Of a stretch of 64,000 bases of DNA, positions 45,946 to 54,133 are shown one piece after another. The notes beneath the pieces are model-generated. The model was given only the letters and a program-made list of their open reading frames with translations, had not been told where the DNA came from and did not search any database. The position numbers were made by a program, and so were the translations under genes. Position 1 is the stretch's first letter, and the number at the start of each line of letters is the position of its first letter. The DNA lies in the NCBI GenBank assembly GCA_029975295.1, contig JARKPK010000008.1:26943-90942 (forward strand), given 5' to 3'. The DNA comes from Thermoguttaceae bacterium (lineage in GTDB: Bacteria > Planctomycetota > Planctomycetia > Pirellulales > Thermoguttaceae).

Positions 45946-46572
45946 GTGTCGGACGTCTCGGTCGAACATGTGCTCGTGGTGCCGGCCGACCTGCTGCGCC
46001 GGCTAGGCTATTTTCAGGGGTTCGCCCGGCAAGTGGATCGCTATTTGCCTGCGCTGCTTGATCCGTCGCAGATGAGTTTTCGGCCCCGGGCCGCCGTCGA
46101 GCACGATCCCGGATTCAAACAACTGATTCCGTACTTGATCTTCAGTTGCGGGCAGGGCGCGGAACGCCGGTTGTTTCGCTACACGCGTGGAAGCGGCATG
46201 GGCGAGGGCCGCTTGCACCGGAAACATAGTGTGGGCGTGGGCGGCCACATCTCGGCGGATGATCGCCGCGACGCCGCCGCCGACGCCTTCGCGCAAGGGT
46301 TGAATCGGGAGATGCACGAAGAGGTGGTTGTCGACACGCCTTATACAATTCAGTGTGTCGGCCTGATCAACGACGATGAGACCCCCGTTGGGCAAGTGCA
46401 TTTGGGCGTGGTGCATCTGGTGGACTGCCAGTCGCCCGACATTCGACCGCGCGAGCCCGACTTGCTCGACAGCGGCTTTCGGCCGATCGGCGAAATCATG
46501 GCCGATCTGACCGACTACGAGACCTGGTCGGCAATCAGTTTGCGGGCGCTGTTCGGCGACGGGGGACGCTGA
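45946..46572 (+). CDS. Nudix-like putative phosphoesterase
   Basis: 208 aa from GTG 45946, with GAGGAG upstream. The N-terminal part (VEHVLVVPADLLRRLGYFQGF) and GVGGHISADDRR followed by NREMHEEVVV resemble the COG4112-type Nudix-fold phosphoesterases. The box keeps R-E-x-x-E-E but the final Gly is Val. Later, VGLINDDETPVGQVHLGVVHLV is conserved-looking. Substrate is unknown. It sits between the small membrane protein and a cysteine desulfurase, all on the + strand. Confidence 0.75.
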   Translation: MSDVSVEHVLVVPADLLRRLGYFQGFARQVDRYLPALLDPSQMSFRPRAAVEHDPGFKQLIPYLIFSCGQGAERRLFRYTRGSGMGEGRLHRKHSVGVGGHISADDRRDAAADAFAQGLNREMHEEVVVDTPYTIQCVGLINDDETPVGQVHLGVVHLVDCQSPDIRPREPDLLDSGFRPIGEIMADLTDYETWSAISLRALFGDGGR

Positions 46573-46682
46573 GCGCATCGGGCCGGCGCTTTGTATTGTC
46601 GCGCGCGGCTCTGCCGCTTCGTTCGGTTGCGGAGCGGACCATGCGCGGTCCTGTATCTCTTAGCAAAGCGGTTTTCTTGCCG

Positions 46683-47876
46683 ATGGCGGCCGATTCCTCA
46701 TTGATCTACCTCGACAACCATGCGACGACCCGTTGCGATCCGCGAGTCGTTGACGCGATGATCCCCTATCTCGTCGATGAGTACGGCAATGCGGGGAGCG
46801 TCAATCATTCCTTCGGCCACCGGGCCAAAGATGCCGTGGAAGACGCGCGGAAGCGGATCGCTCGGGCGATCGGGGCCGAACCGCGCGAGGTGATCTTCAC
46901 CAGCGGGGCGACCGAAAGCAACAATTTGGCCCTTCGCGGCACGGCTGCCCGGCGCGCGGGCAAGGGCCGGCACATCATCAGCGTGCAAACGGAGCATTCT
47001 TCGGTTCTTGGGCCGCTGCGGGAACTGGCCGAACACGGCTTCGAGGTCACGCTCTTGCCGGTGCAGGCCGCGCCGAAGCCCGATGCCGGACTGCTCGATC
47101 CCGATCGGCTGGACGAGGCGATTCGGGCGGACACGATTCTCGTTTCGGTGATGCTGGCCAACAACGAAATCGGGGCGATTCAGCCGCTGGCCCTTCTGGC
47201 AGGCCGCTGCCGCGAGCGAGGAGTGCTGCTGCATACCGATGCAACCCAAGCCCTGGGCAAGATTCCGTTCGAGGTTGACGCGTTGGGTGTGGATTTGCTC
47301 AGCGCCTCGGCGCACAAGATTTACGGACCAAAGGGCGTTGGAATGCTCTATGTGCGCGGCGGGGCCAATCCGCGGCGTTTGGAACCGATGATTCACGGAG
47401 GCGGCCAGGAGAATCACTTGCGGAGCGGAACGCTCAACGTGCCCGGCATCGTCGGCTTCGCCACGGCTTTAGACCTTTGCCTGGCCGAGATGCCCGAGGA
47501 ATCGGAACGATTGAGGCAGCTCCGTCAACGGCTGTTCGATCATTTCAGTCGCTTGCCCGGGGTTGCGCTCAACGGCCCGTCGCTCGAAAGGCCGCAGATG
47601 CGGCTTCCGGGCAATCTGAACCTGTCGTTCTCGCGCGTCGATGGCGAAACGCTCATGCTGCTCGTTCCACAGGTAGCTGTCAGCTCTGGAGCGGCCTGCT
47701 CATCGAGCGAGCCCGACCCGAGCCATGTTCTGCAATCGCTGGGCCTCAGTGCCGAGGCGGTGCGAAGCAGCATTCGCTTCGGACTGGGCCGATTCACTAC
47801 GGCCGACGAGATCGACCAAGCAGCCGACCTGTTTCGGGCGGCCATCGAGCGGCTTCGACGTGTTGCGGGCGATTGA
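46683..47876 (+). CDS. Cysteine desulfurase (NifS/IscS family)
   Basis: 397 aa. ATG 46683 is chosen because the protein then begins MAADSSLIYLDNHATTRCDP, the family start. Motifs: FTSGATESNNLALRG, TEHSSVLGP, VSVMLANNEIGAIQPL, the PLP Lys in SASAHKIYGPKGVGML, the phosphate-binding HGGGQENHLRSGTLN, and the catalytic Cys loop SSGAACSSSEPDPSHVL. It removes sulfur from cysteine to give alanine and a persulfide for Fe-S clusters or tRNA thiolation. No isc or suf scaffold gene is adjacent, so the partner is unclear. Confidence 0.95.
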   Translation: MAADSSLIYLDNHATTRCDPRVVDAMIPYLVDEYGNAGSVNHSFGHRAKDAVEDARKRIARAIGAEPREVIFTSGATESNNLALRGTAARRAGKGRHIISVQTEHSSVLGPLRELAEHGFEVTLLPVQAAPKPDAGLLDPDRLDEAIRADTILVSVMLANNEIGAIQPLALLAGRCRERGVLLHTDATQALGKIPFEVDALGVDLLSASAHKIYGPKGVGMLYVRGGANPRRLEPMIHGGGQENHLRSGTLNVPGIVGFATALDLCLAEMPEESERLRQLRQRLFDHFSRLPGVALNGPSLERPQMRLPGNLNLSFSRVDGETLMLLVPQVAVSSGAACSSSEPDPSHVLQSLGLSAEAVRSSIRFGLGRFTTADEIDQAADLFRAAIERLRRVAGD

Positions 47877-47947
47877 TGGCGGTGTCGGCCGCCAACGCCG
47901 CCGGTGGGGGCCGGCTTGCTCATCAATAGGGGCCGACTCGGAGTCTT

Positions 47948-47991
47948 CCGCGGCCGACCGGCGGCATGGGCTTGCCGCGGCCGACCGGCGG
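47948..47991. repeat. 17-bp perfect direct repeat
   Basis: CCGCGGCCGACCGGCGG occurs at 47948-47964 and again at 47975-47991, separated by 10 nt (period 27). It lies between the convergent cysteine desulfurase and lyase-like genes. GC-rich near-copies of the core also occur around 47880-47910. Confidence 0.6.
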
Positions 47992-48033
47992 AACCGCGTT
48001 GCGGTATCAACTCGCAGGCGGACCTGTGCCGTA

Positions 48034-49011
48034 TTACTGCGCAGCTCTCGCCGGCTGATCGGCAATTGGCCCAACGTAGCCGGTTGAGATCACCAGATCG
48101 TCGTAAAAAACGGTGTTGTCTCGCTCCGACTTGTGGATATAGACCATGAGCTCGAAACGCTTTAGCCGGACGTCTTCGGCCGTCCGCCAGCGGAAGCCGC
48201 GGTAGTGGATATACAACTTGCCGTCGATCCAAGCGGCAAGTTCGCCGTCGGCCTTGCCGATCGTGTTCACTTTGATCATGTGTTCCCAGCAGTACCATCG
48301 TCCGCGCTTGATGGCGATCCGGTCCTTTTCTGCGGGCGTAAGGTTGTTGCCCCAGTAGTTGCCGTCGCGGTCGCGGCGCATGTCCATCCAATAGGTGTAG
48401 AGAAACATGTAGCCGGGCGGTTCGTATCGCCCCCAGTCGCGCCATGGCTCGAACCGGCTGCTGAACCGGTCGTCGCCCTTCGGCCGAATCCCCGCTTTGC
48501 CCATGCCGAACCATTTGTCCGCGCCGGCAACGCCCGCCAACCCGCCTCCGGTGTGGTTCAGATTGCCCTGGTCGTAGTCGGGAGCGAATTGAACGTAACG
48601 CCTCAGATAAAGCTGATCGTACCCGTCGGCGCCGAGCCAGCCGATTACTCCGGCGCCCGAAGACGCCCCATTGCGATTCGGCGCCGTCACCTGCAAGGCA
48701 CTTGATCCGCGATGGACCTGCGCGGGCTCGCGGGTAAGTCGCGTATGGCCCTCTTTTCGGCCTTGTATTTCGAAGTAGTTCTTCCAGGAGTCGTCGCTTT
48801 CAAAATCGTCGCGAAGAACGACCTTGCCGGGCCGCTCGATGCGGGCCAACTCTTCGGGATTGGAAAGAGTTTGCGCGGTGACCAGTTCGGGGTAGGGCGG
48901 CGCGTCGGAGGTCTCGGCCGCAACGGCCCGACCGATCGCCCACAACCAAGCGCCTGCGGCAAGGGCGGCGGTTGCGATCATCGAAATCCGAGGAAGAATA
49001 CGGGTCGCCAT
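48034..49011 (-). CDS. Secreted polysaccharide-lyase-like beta-sandwich protein
   Basis: 325 aa from ATG 49011, with AAAGGTG upstream. A signal peptide is present (ISMIATAALAAGAWLWAIGRAVAAE). The rest is a concanavalin-like jelly roll: VVLRDDFESDDSWKNYFE, LYLRRYVQFAPDYDQGNLNH, DRFSSRFEPWRDWG, GRWYCWEHMIKVNT, DGELAAWIDGKLYIHYRGF and NTVFYDDLVISTGYVG. The pattern, with a Trp/Tyr/His/Arg-rich groove, resembles PL14/PL20-type lyases and Cip1-like proteins, but the family is not certain. Convergent with the cysteine desulfurase. Confidence 0.65.
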   Translation of the reverse strand: MATRILPRISMIATAALAAGAWLWAIGRAVAAETSDAPPYPELVTAQTLSNPEELARIERPGKVVLRDDFESDDSWKNYFEIQGRKEGHTRLTREPAQVHRGSSALQVTAPNRNGASSGAGVIGWLGADGYDQLYLRRYVQFAPDYDQGNLNHTGGGLAGVAGADKWFGMGKAGIRPKGDDRFSSRFEPWRDWGRYEPPGYMFLYTYWMDMRRDRDGNYWGNNLTPAEKDRIAIKRGRWYCWEHMIKVNTIGKADGELAAWIDGKLYIHYRGFRWRTAEDVRLKRFELMVYIHKSERDNTVFYDDLVISTGYVGPIADQPARAAQ

Positions 49012-49502
49012 AGAATCACCTTTCAGAAGCAGGACGGATCAGAACCACGACCGCCGCGCGATCAATCGCCCCCGCACAAACACGACATCAAGGCCGTCGC
49101 GGCGACTGTTGTGCCGGGACGCTTGCCGTGATGGGCGAGCATTCGTTCCAAACGGCTCGAAACCCCGTTGCCGTCGAACTCGTTCTGCGTTCGAACTCGT
49201 TTCAGAGACAAGTATGGTCTGCGCCGCGGCAAAAGGAAAGAGTTCGACGGAAGAACACACGCGGCTCAAGAACACGCGCGGCTTGGCGCTGATCCACATT
49301 GTCGCCAGAAAGGGGCCCGATGCGAGACGAGGCCAGGGGACAGAGAGAAGGGCAGAGCAGGGGAGGGCGGTGCGCAGAGAGTTGGTGAAGGAAGGGGGGC
49401 GGAGGGCGGGGGAGGGGAGGGTGTTTCACGCGAAGGCTGCCCGGCCAACTGGTGCGTTCGGGCGAGATTCGTCGCCCGGTTTCCGCCCGATGGCGGTTGG
49501 AA
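49012..49502. other. Intergenic region with G-rich purine tract
   Basis: 491 nt between two - strand genes. Its notable content is a nearly pure purine, G-rich stretch from 49329 to 49421, with a G-quadruplex-type run at its end: G tracts at 49394-49399, 49404-49406, 49408-49412, 49414-49417 and 49419-49421. No gene or terminator is recognised. Confidence 0.55.
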
Positions 49503-51512
49503 CTATCGCAGTTCGATCGTGGGAGGGGCCGAGGGCGTTTCGGCAAATCGGACGCGCGACCAGCCCCGCAACTCGGCCAAGTGTTCCTGCAAGATGCGCC
49601 GCACTTCCAGCACCGCGGCCGGGTGTGAATGGACCGTGGTGTGGTCGGCCGGGACGATCAGTTCCGAATCAACGTCGGCAACCTGGGCGCTGTCTCGCGA
49701 CACAACTCCATCGCTGTCTTTCACTAGCGACGTCCACCACCATTTGTTGGGAATGACGCCGATGACATTGTGGTACTTCACCGTCGGCAGGCGATGGCCT
49801 GCCAACAAGACGGGGAACACCGGCGAATTGGGCGCGAGCGAGTCGATGCTCGTTTCGATCTTCAATAATGTGTTGGGCGGCAAAGCGTTCTTGTTTTCGC
49901 GGAAGATCTTCTGCTGGCTGTTGACGAGCATCGAGGGCAGATGGATCAACTTGCCCAGGAGCCATTGTGTGGTTTGATTCGAGAAGCTGCTGCCGCGATG
50001 GGGAGTGCCGATGGTGATGACCCGTCGAATCGAAGGGTTCGGATGGAAGAAGAACGTCTCGGCAAGGCGTTGGCGGATTTCGTCGTCGGTCTTGATCTGC
50101 TCGAACGGTTGCGTGCTGACCAGCTTCCAGAAATCGTCGCGACTTTCGATCGTTTGCATGCGCGAAACCAATCCGCCCATGCTGTGGCCGATGAGCACCA
50201 TGTGGTCGAGCGCGGGCTCCTGGCGTTGCGGATCGAGCACCTGACGCGCCTGGGCCAAGTCGCGCCGCATCTGCGCGGCGCTGATCCAGAACGGTTGGCC
50301 GGTTGGATAGAGATAGAACCAGAACTGGTAGTGGTCGCGGATTTCCGGGCGGCTACGCAAATCGTTGAACATTTCCATCCAGGTCATCGGACTCGACCAA
50401 AGCCCGTGGACCATCAAGACCGGGATTTTGCCCGGCTCGTACGGCTGCACCATGTACAGCCCCATGATCGGCGCCTGCCGGCCCGGTTGCATCTTCATCA
50501 GCGATTCGGGATAGAGAAGCCCGGCGGTGGCCAAGCTGTTCAATTCCGGCTTCGAGAGGAAATAGGCCAATGGGGTGCTCAAGTCGGCTTCGAGCGAAAC
50601 CCGCTGCGAACCGATGGCCACCTCGCTGACGGTCAATGGGTCGTACAGCTCCAAATAGCCGTGATGCCGTCCGCCCACCGCGCTGCCGGACTGGCTCAGG
50701 CCGGGACGCAACAACGCCGTCACCGGAAAACTCAGTTCCGCCGGATAGTACTGGGCGGCCGCCGGCTGCGCCGAGTAGCTGCGGCGCACCGCAATCAGGG
50801 GCACTCCCAGTCCATGCACTTGGTAGTGGTTTCTCAGGCCGGTGATCTCGTAGTCGGAAACGAACTCGAATCGCTCGAAGTCTTCGTTCCGCCATTGGCC
50901 GCCGCGGACGACGCAGGTGATGTCCCAGGAACCTGCGGCCGTATGGATCGTCTTGGTGGCGCCGGGCACCAACTCCTTCTTAGCGCACACGATTCTCAGC
51001 GCGCTTTCCAGGGCGCTGTTGTACAGATCGCATGCCCCGCGAAATTGCGGGTCGTATGCGTTGCGAGTCGCAGCGAATCTTTCGTCGAAGAGGAATTGGT
51101 ACGAATGGAGGACGGCCGCGCCGTACAAGTCGAGTGCGGCGCCGCGGTCGCTGTCTTCAATCCGCTTGCCGCTGATAAAGGCGACCTCGGCAAGGGCATA
51201 GACTTTGTCGGCCGTCGGTTCCCGATCCACGAGTTCCTGGAGCTTCGCCAGCAGTGCGCGGTGATCGCCGTCGAGGTTCTGGGAAAGATTGTGGAATCGG
51301 AGCAACTGCACCGTACGGGCGCTTGGTTGCGGACCACCCCAAGCACCAAGCTGCAATTCCTGTTCGAAGGGGTTGCGCGGCACCGAACGCAGTCGCACGG
51401 CCTGCGAAGAGCAACCCACCAGCGCGCAAACCATCGTCGCCGCTGCAACCCATCGCAAGGCTGCCGCTCGGTGCGAGAGGCCGATCCGTGTTTGTCCGCA
51501 TTCGCCTTCCAT
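49503..51512 (-). CDS. Alpha/beta-hydrolase (lipase-like) lipoprotein
   Basis: 669 aa. The N-terminus ends in a lipobox (VCALVGCSS), so it should be lipid-anchored in the envelope. A first helical domain of about 170 residues and a beta region precede the hydrolase domain starting IPVLMVHGLWSSPMTW. The nucleophile elbow is GHSMGG (MVLIGHSMGGLVSRMQ). The acidic residue is probably in LVKDSDGVVSRDS and the His in PADHTTVHSHPA near the C-terminus. TIGTPHRGSSFSN is a lipase/PGAP1-like feature. It probably hydrolyses a lipid or ester at the cell surface; substrate unknown. The start's ribosome site is weak. Confidence 0.85.
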   Translation of the reverse strand: MEGECGQTRIGLSHRAAALRWVAAATMVCALVGCSSQAVRLRSVPRNPFEQELQLGAWGGPQPSARTVQLLRFHNLSQNLDGDHRALLAKLQELVDREPTADKVYALAEVAFISGKRIEDSDRGAALDLYGAAVLHSYQFLFDERFAATRNAYDPQFRGACDLYNSALESALRIVCAKKELVPGATKTIHTAAGSWDITCVVRGGQWRNEDFERFEFVSDYEITGLRNHYQVHGLGVPLIAVRRSYSAQPAAAQYYPAELSFPVTALLRPGLSQSGSAVGGRHHGYLELYDPLTVSEVAIGSQRVSLEADLSTPLAYFLSKPELNSLATAGLLYPESLMKMQPGRQAPIMGLYMVQPYEPGKIPVLMVHGLWSSPMTWMEMFNDLRSRPEIRDHYQFWFYLYPTGQPFWISAAQMRRDLAQARQVLDPQRQEPALDHMVLIGHSMGGLVSRMQTIESRDDFWKLVSTQPFEQIKTDDEIRQRLAETFFFHPNPSIRRVITIGTPHRGSSFSNQTTQWLLGKLIHLPSMLVNSQQKIFRENKNALPPNTLLKIETSIDSLAPNSPVFPVLLAGHRLPTVKYHNVIGVIPNKWWWTSLVKDSDGVVSRDSAQVADVDSELIVPADHTTVHSHPAAVLEVRRILQEHLAELRGWSRVRFAETPSAPPTIELR

Positions 51513-51823
51513 GGCTGGGACGGTGAGTAGGCTGATCGCTGCGAAAATCGGAAGAGCGCAGGGTGCGCGCCGACATTGCGCATCGATGGCGACGGTCGGC
51601 AGCCCGGTAGCGCGCCGGCGCGCTGCTCAATATCCGATCACTCCTTTGTGGGTCAATGTCGTTTTCCACGGACGCGGACTGTGGCGACGCTTCCCAGTAG
51701 AATCAATCGGCTCTGACGGTCGAGAGATTTGGGGAATTTGCGTCAACTTTTCCGGCTCCGAGAAGTTTTGAAGTCGGAATAGCGGTTTCAGGAAATATGG
51801 CTAATTCTCTTTCTCTCCAGATT
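51513..51823 (-). other. Intergenic region, DHS-like gene / lipoprotein gene
   Basis: 311 nt. It becomes AT-rich between about 51730 and 51840, next to the DHS-like stop, unlike the rest of the window. A TTGACG occurs on the - strand around 51745-51750, but no -10 sits 16-18 nt from it. No terminator with a T run is seen. Confidence 0.4.
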
Positions 51824-52888
51824 CTATATCTTTCCTAGTTTCTCAAGGACACCGCGGATCAGAATCGGCCACCCAATCGTGGCATCGCAATGCACTTCGG
51901 CGTGCATGCCCCCTTCCTCGCGGCTGAGGAACTTGCCCCAGGAAACGCCTTCGGTGTAGGTGCAGCCGCTCAGGCCGCCCCAGTGGGCCGGCTCGGGGCA
52001 AATGCGGACGGCATATCGGAAGCGGGGCACAGGGAACTCCGTGCCGAGCCGCATGTTGATGATGTCGGTGAACGGGCCGACCTGTTGGGCCCAGTTTCGG
52101 GGCACTCCTCCTCCGATAGTGAAGATGCCTAAGGTCTTCGCCTGAAGGATCCGCTGAGTGTAGTTGTTTAGGTCTCGGAACGGGTTGTAGTTGGGAATGG
52201 CCGCAAAGAACTTCGTCAAATCGTTCTGGTGGGCCTGCGCATTGGCCCGATTCAAAAAGAATGTGGCCACGTCGAGCCCGAGTTCCGAATCAGTCAGGGC
52301 CGGCACGAAGACGGGCACATTCCGCTGAAATGCGCAGCCGAGCACGCTGGGCATTTGCCCCTGCTGGAAGAGCATTTTCCCAATGGCCCGATTGATTTCC
52401 GAAGCGCAAGTCGGCTGAGTCCAATCGAAATCGGCGAGCACCTGGCTGACGACTTCTTGGGCGCGGCACAGGTTGGCTTCCATCTCCAGCGTGTCGTAAA
52501 CGCGATTATAACCCCATTGATAAAGCTGCTCGTCGGGCACGCTCGGATCGTGCTTGTAGTGGGTGCAGCCGATTGCCTCGGAAAGCCCATGGGCCATCAG
52601 CGCGCCGGTGCATACAACGATGTGCGCCAAGCCGTTGTCGATCATCTCACAGACCACTCGGCCCATCTTGGCGACGGTCATTGCGCCCGAAATGGTTAGA
52701 ACGATCAGACAATCGGGATCTTGGGCCATGCGGCAGACGATTTCCTGCGCCTCGCCCAACGCTCGACCTCCGAAGGCCGTTTTGCTCATTCGTTCCAGCA
52801 TTCCGGCGAATCCGCCGTCTCCTCGAACGTTCAGCGACTCAAGAGGTTCCAGGCCGTCGTCTCGGCCGTCGTGCAATTCGCGGGTCAT
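51824..52888 (-). CDS. Deoxyhypusine-synthase-like protein with Arg at the catalytic Lys position
   Basis: 354 aa from ATG 52888. DHS-family features: LIVLTISGAMTVAKMGRVVC, VVCTGALMAHGLSEAIG, THYKHDPSVPDEQL, CASEINRAIGKML, FVPALTDSELGLDVA and GGMHAEVHCDATIGWPI. In deoxyhypusine synthase the enzyme-imine Lys lies just after GGG. Here the segment reads GGGVPRNWAQQ (259-269), with Arg264 where bacterial homologues often have Lys. Bacteria lack eIF5A, so these proteins may act on polyamines (homospermidine-synthase-like) or have lost the transfer chemistry. It is divergent from def; the ribosome site is weak. Confidence 0.85.
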   Translation of the reverse strand: MTRELHDGRDDGLEPLESLNVRGDGGFAGMLERMSKTAFGGRALGEAQEIVCRMAQDPDCLIVLTISGAMTVAKMGRVVCEMIDNGLAHIVVCTGALMAHGLSEAIGCTHYKHDPSVPDEQLYQWGYNRVYDTLEMEANLCRAQEVVSQVLADFDWTQPTCASEINRAIGKMLFQQGQMPSVLGCAFQRNVPVFVPALTDSELGLDVATFFLNRANAQAHQNDLTKFFAAIPNYNPFRDLNNYTQRILQAKTLGIFTIGGGVPRNWAQQVGPFTDIINMRLGTEFPVPRFRYAVRICPEPAHWGGLSGCTYTEGVSWGKFLSREEGGMHAEVHCDATIGWPILIRGVLEKLGKI

Positions 52889-53399
52889 CGAGAAAGCTCG
52901 CTTGTGCGATGGGGTTGCGTAACGTACAACTGGCAAATGGTTTGCGGCTCGTGCTGCCAAGTCGCCCCGGGCCGCGTCGCATTGTTGCAAGTGAGCGAAG
53001 ATCGTAGGGCCCCGTGGCGTCGATGTCAAGACACGCGGCGACGGCGCGGCAGCAACCGATTGCCGCGAGGCCAACCAAGTGATAATCAGCGAGTTGGTGT
53101 GCCGAACGACCGGGGCGGCTCGCCGCAAAACGAGCTTCTGACCGAGGTTGGCCTGAAACGTCTTTCGCCTTACAATAGCTAACGATGGATATATTGCTTG
53201 CTCCAGAGGCGGAGCGTGCGGTTTGGCCGCCGGACGGAAAGCCGCTCCCAACGTGGGGTTGATGCTCGCCTGCGGAGGGTAATGCCTGCGGGCAGCAGCT
53301 TCGATCGTCTGCGCAGGGGCGATCTGCGTTGATTCCTTGACCAATTGCGGGCGTTCGCGCTGCGTTGGCAGTGGGCCGAGCGTTTCAGGAGAATTGGGC
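52889..53399. other. Divergent intergenic region, DHS-like gene / def
   Basis: 511 nt. It holds a good + strand promoter at 53148-53176 and a 25-codon frame starting ATG 53185 near the predicted transcription start. The DHS-like frame remains open upstream of 52888 but lacks family character. No RNA gene recognised. Confidence 0.45.
53148..53176 (+). promoter_or_regulatory. Sigma70-like promoter upstream of def-fmt
   Basis: TTGGCC at 53148-53153 (4/6) and TACAAT at 53171-53176 (5/6), spacer 17 nt. Transcription would begin near 53183-53185, giving a leader of about 215 nt before def. Confidence 0.45.
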
Positions 53400-53984
53400 G
53401 TGCGTATTGTCAGATATCCCCATCCGACGCTGCGTCACAAGTCGAAGGCTTTGCGCCGTGTTGACGGCGAGCTGCGCAACATTGTGGCTCGGATGTTCGA
53501 TTTGATGTACGAAACCAACGGCATTGGTTTGGCCGCCAATCAGGTGGATTTGCCGTATCGGCTTTTTGTCATCAACGTAACAGGCGATTCCGGTCAGCGC
53601 GATCAGGAGCATGTGTTCATCAATCCCGTGGTTTCGAAGTACGGCCCGAGCCAAGAGGCGGAAGAGGGATGCCTTAGCTTTCCGGAACTCTATGCCCCGG
53701 TGGTTCGGCCGGAGCGTTGCACGGTGACGGCGTACAATCTGGCCGGCCAGGAGATACAGCGCGAGCTGACCGGTTTGTTCGCGCGGGCGGTTCAGCACGA
53801 AAACGATCATCTGGAAGGCGTTCTGTTCATCGATCGTTTGTCGCCAAGCGCTTTGATGTCGCTGAAAGAACCTTTGGGCGAACTCGAACGAGAACTGGAG
53901 GGGGAGCGGATGCGCGGGTTGCTGCCCGACGATCGTCAGATCGCGGCTCGGTTGGCCGAGCTGGAAATGATGCGTGCGGAGTAG
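53400..53984 (+). CDS. def: Peptide deformylase
   Basis: 194 aa from GTG 53400, with AGGAG eight bases upstream. The three metal/active-site motifs are intact: GIGLAANQ (motif 1), EGCLSFP (motif 2, Cys ligand) and QHENDHLEG (motif 3, HExDH). The protein starts VRIVRYPHPTLRHKSK. It removes the formyl group from nascent N-formyl-Met proteins at the ribosome, using Fe2+ or another metal. fmt, which adds the formyl group to Met-tRNA, follows, the usual pairing. Confidence 0.98.
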   Translation: MRIVRYPHPTLRHKSKALRRVDGELRNIVARMFDLMYETNGIGLAANQVDLPYRLFVINVTGDSGQRDQEHVFINPVVSKYGPSQEAEEGCLSFPELYAPVVRPERCTVTAYNLAGQEIQRELTGLFARAVQHENDHLEGVLFIDRLSPSALMSLKEPLGELERELEGERMRGLLPDDRQIAARLAELEMMRAE

Positions 53985-54133
53985 GCTTCCCGGCTCCCCT
54001 TGGGCCAGAGGGCCGCGAGGATCTTCAGTACCATGGCGCGCCCCGCGTTGGGAGTGTCCGAAAGGCCGCTTGGGTTTGTTCGGTCTGATTGACTGTTTCT
54101 GTGCTGCAACTCCCTGACGGTGAGCGTGTTTCC

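Noticed and set aside
49941..51530. 529-codon + strand frame opposite the lipase-like lipoprotein
   Set aside because: GHSMGG, the lipobox and domain order are on the - strand; the + frame is a shadow.
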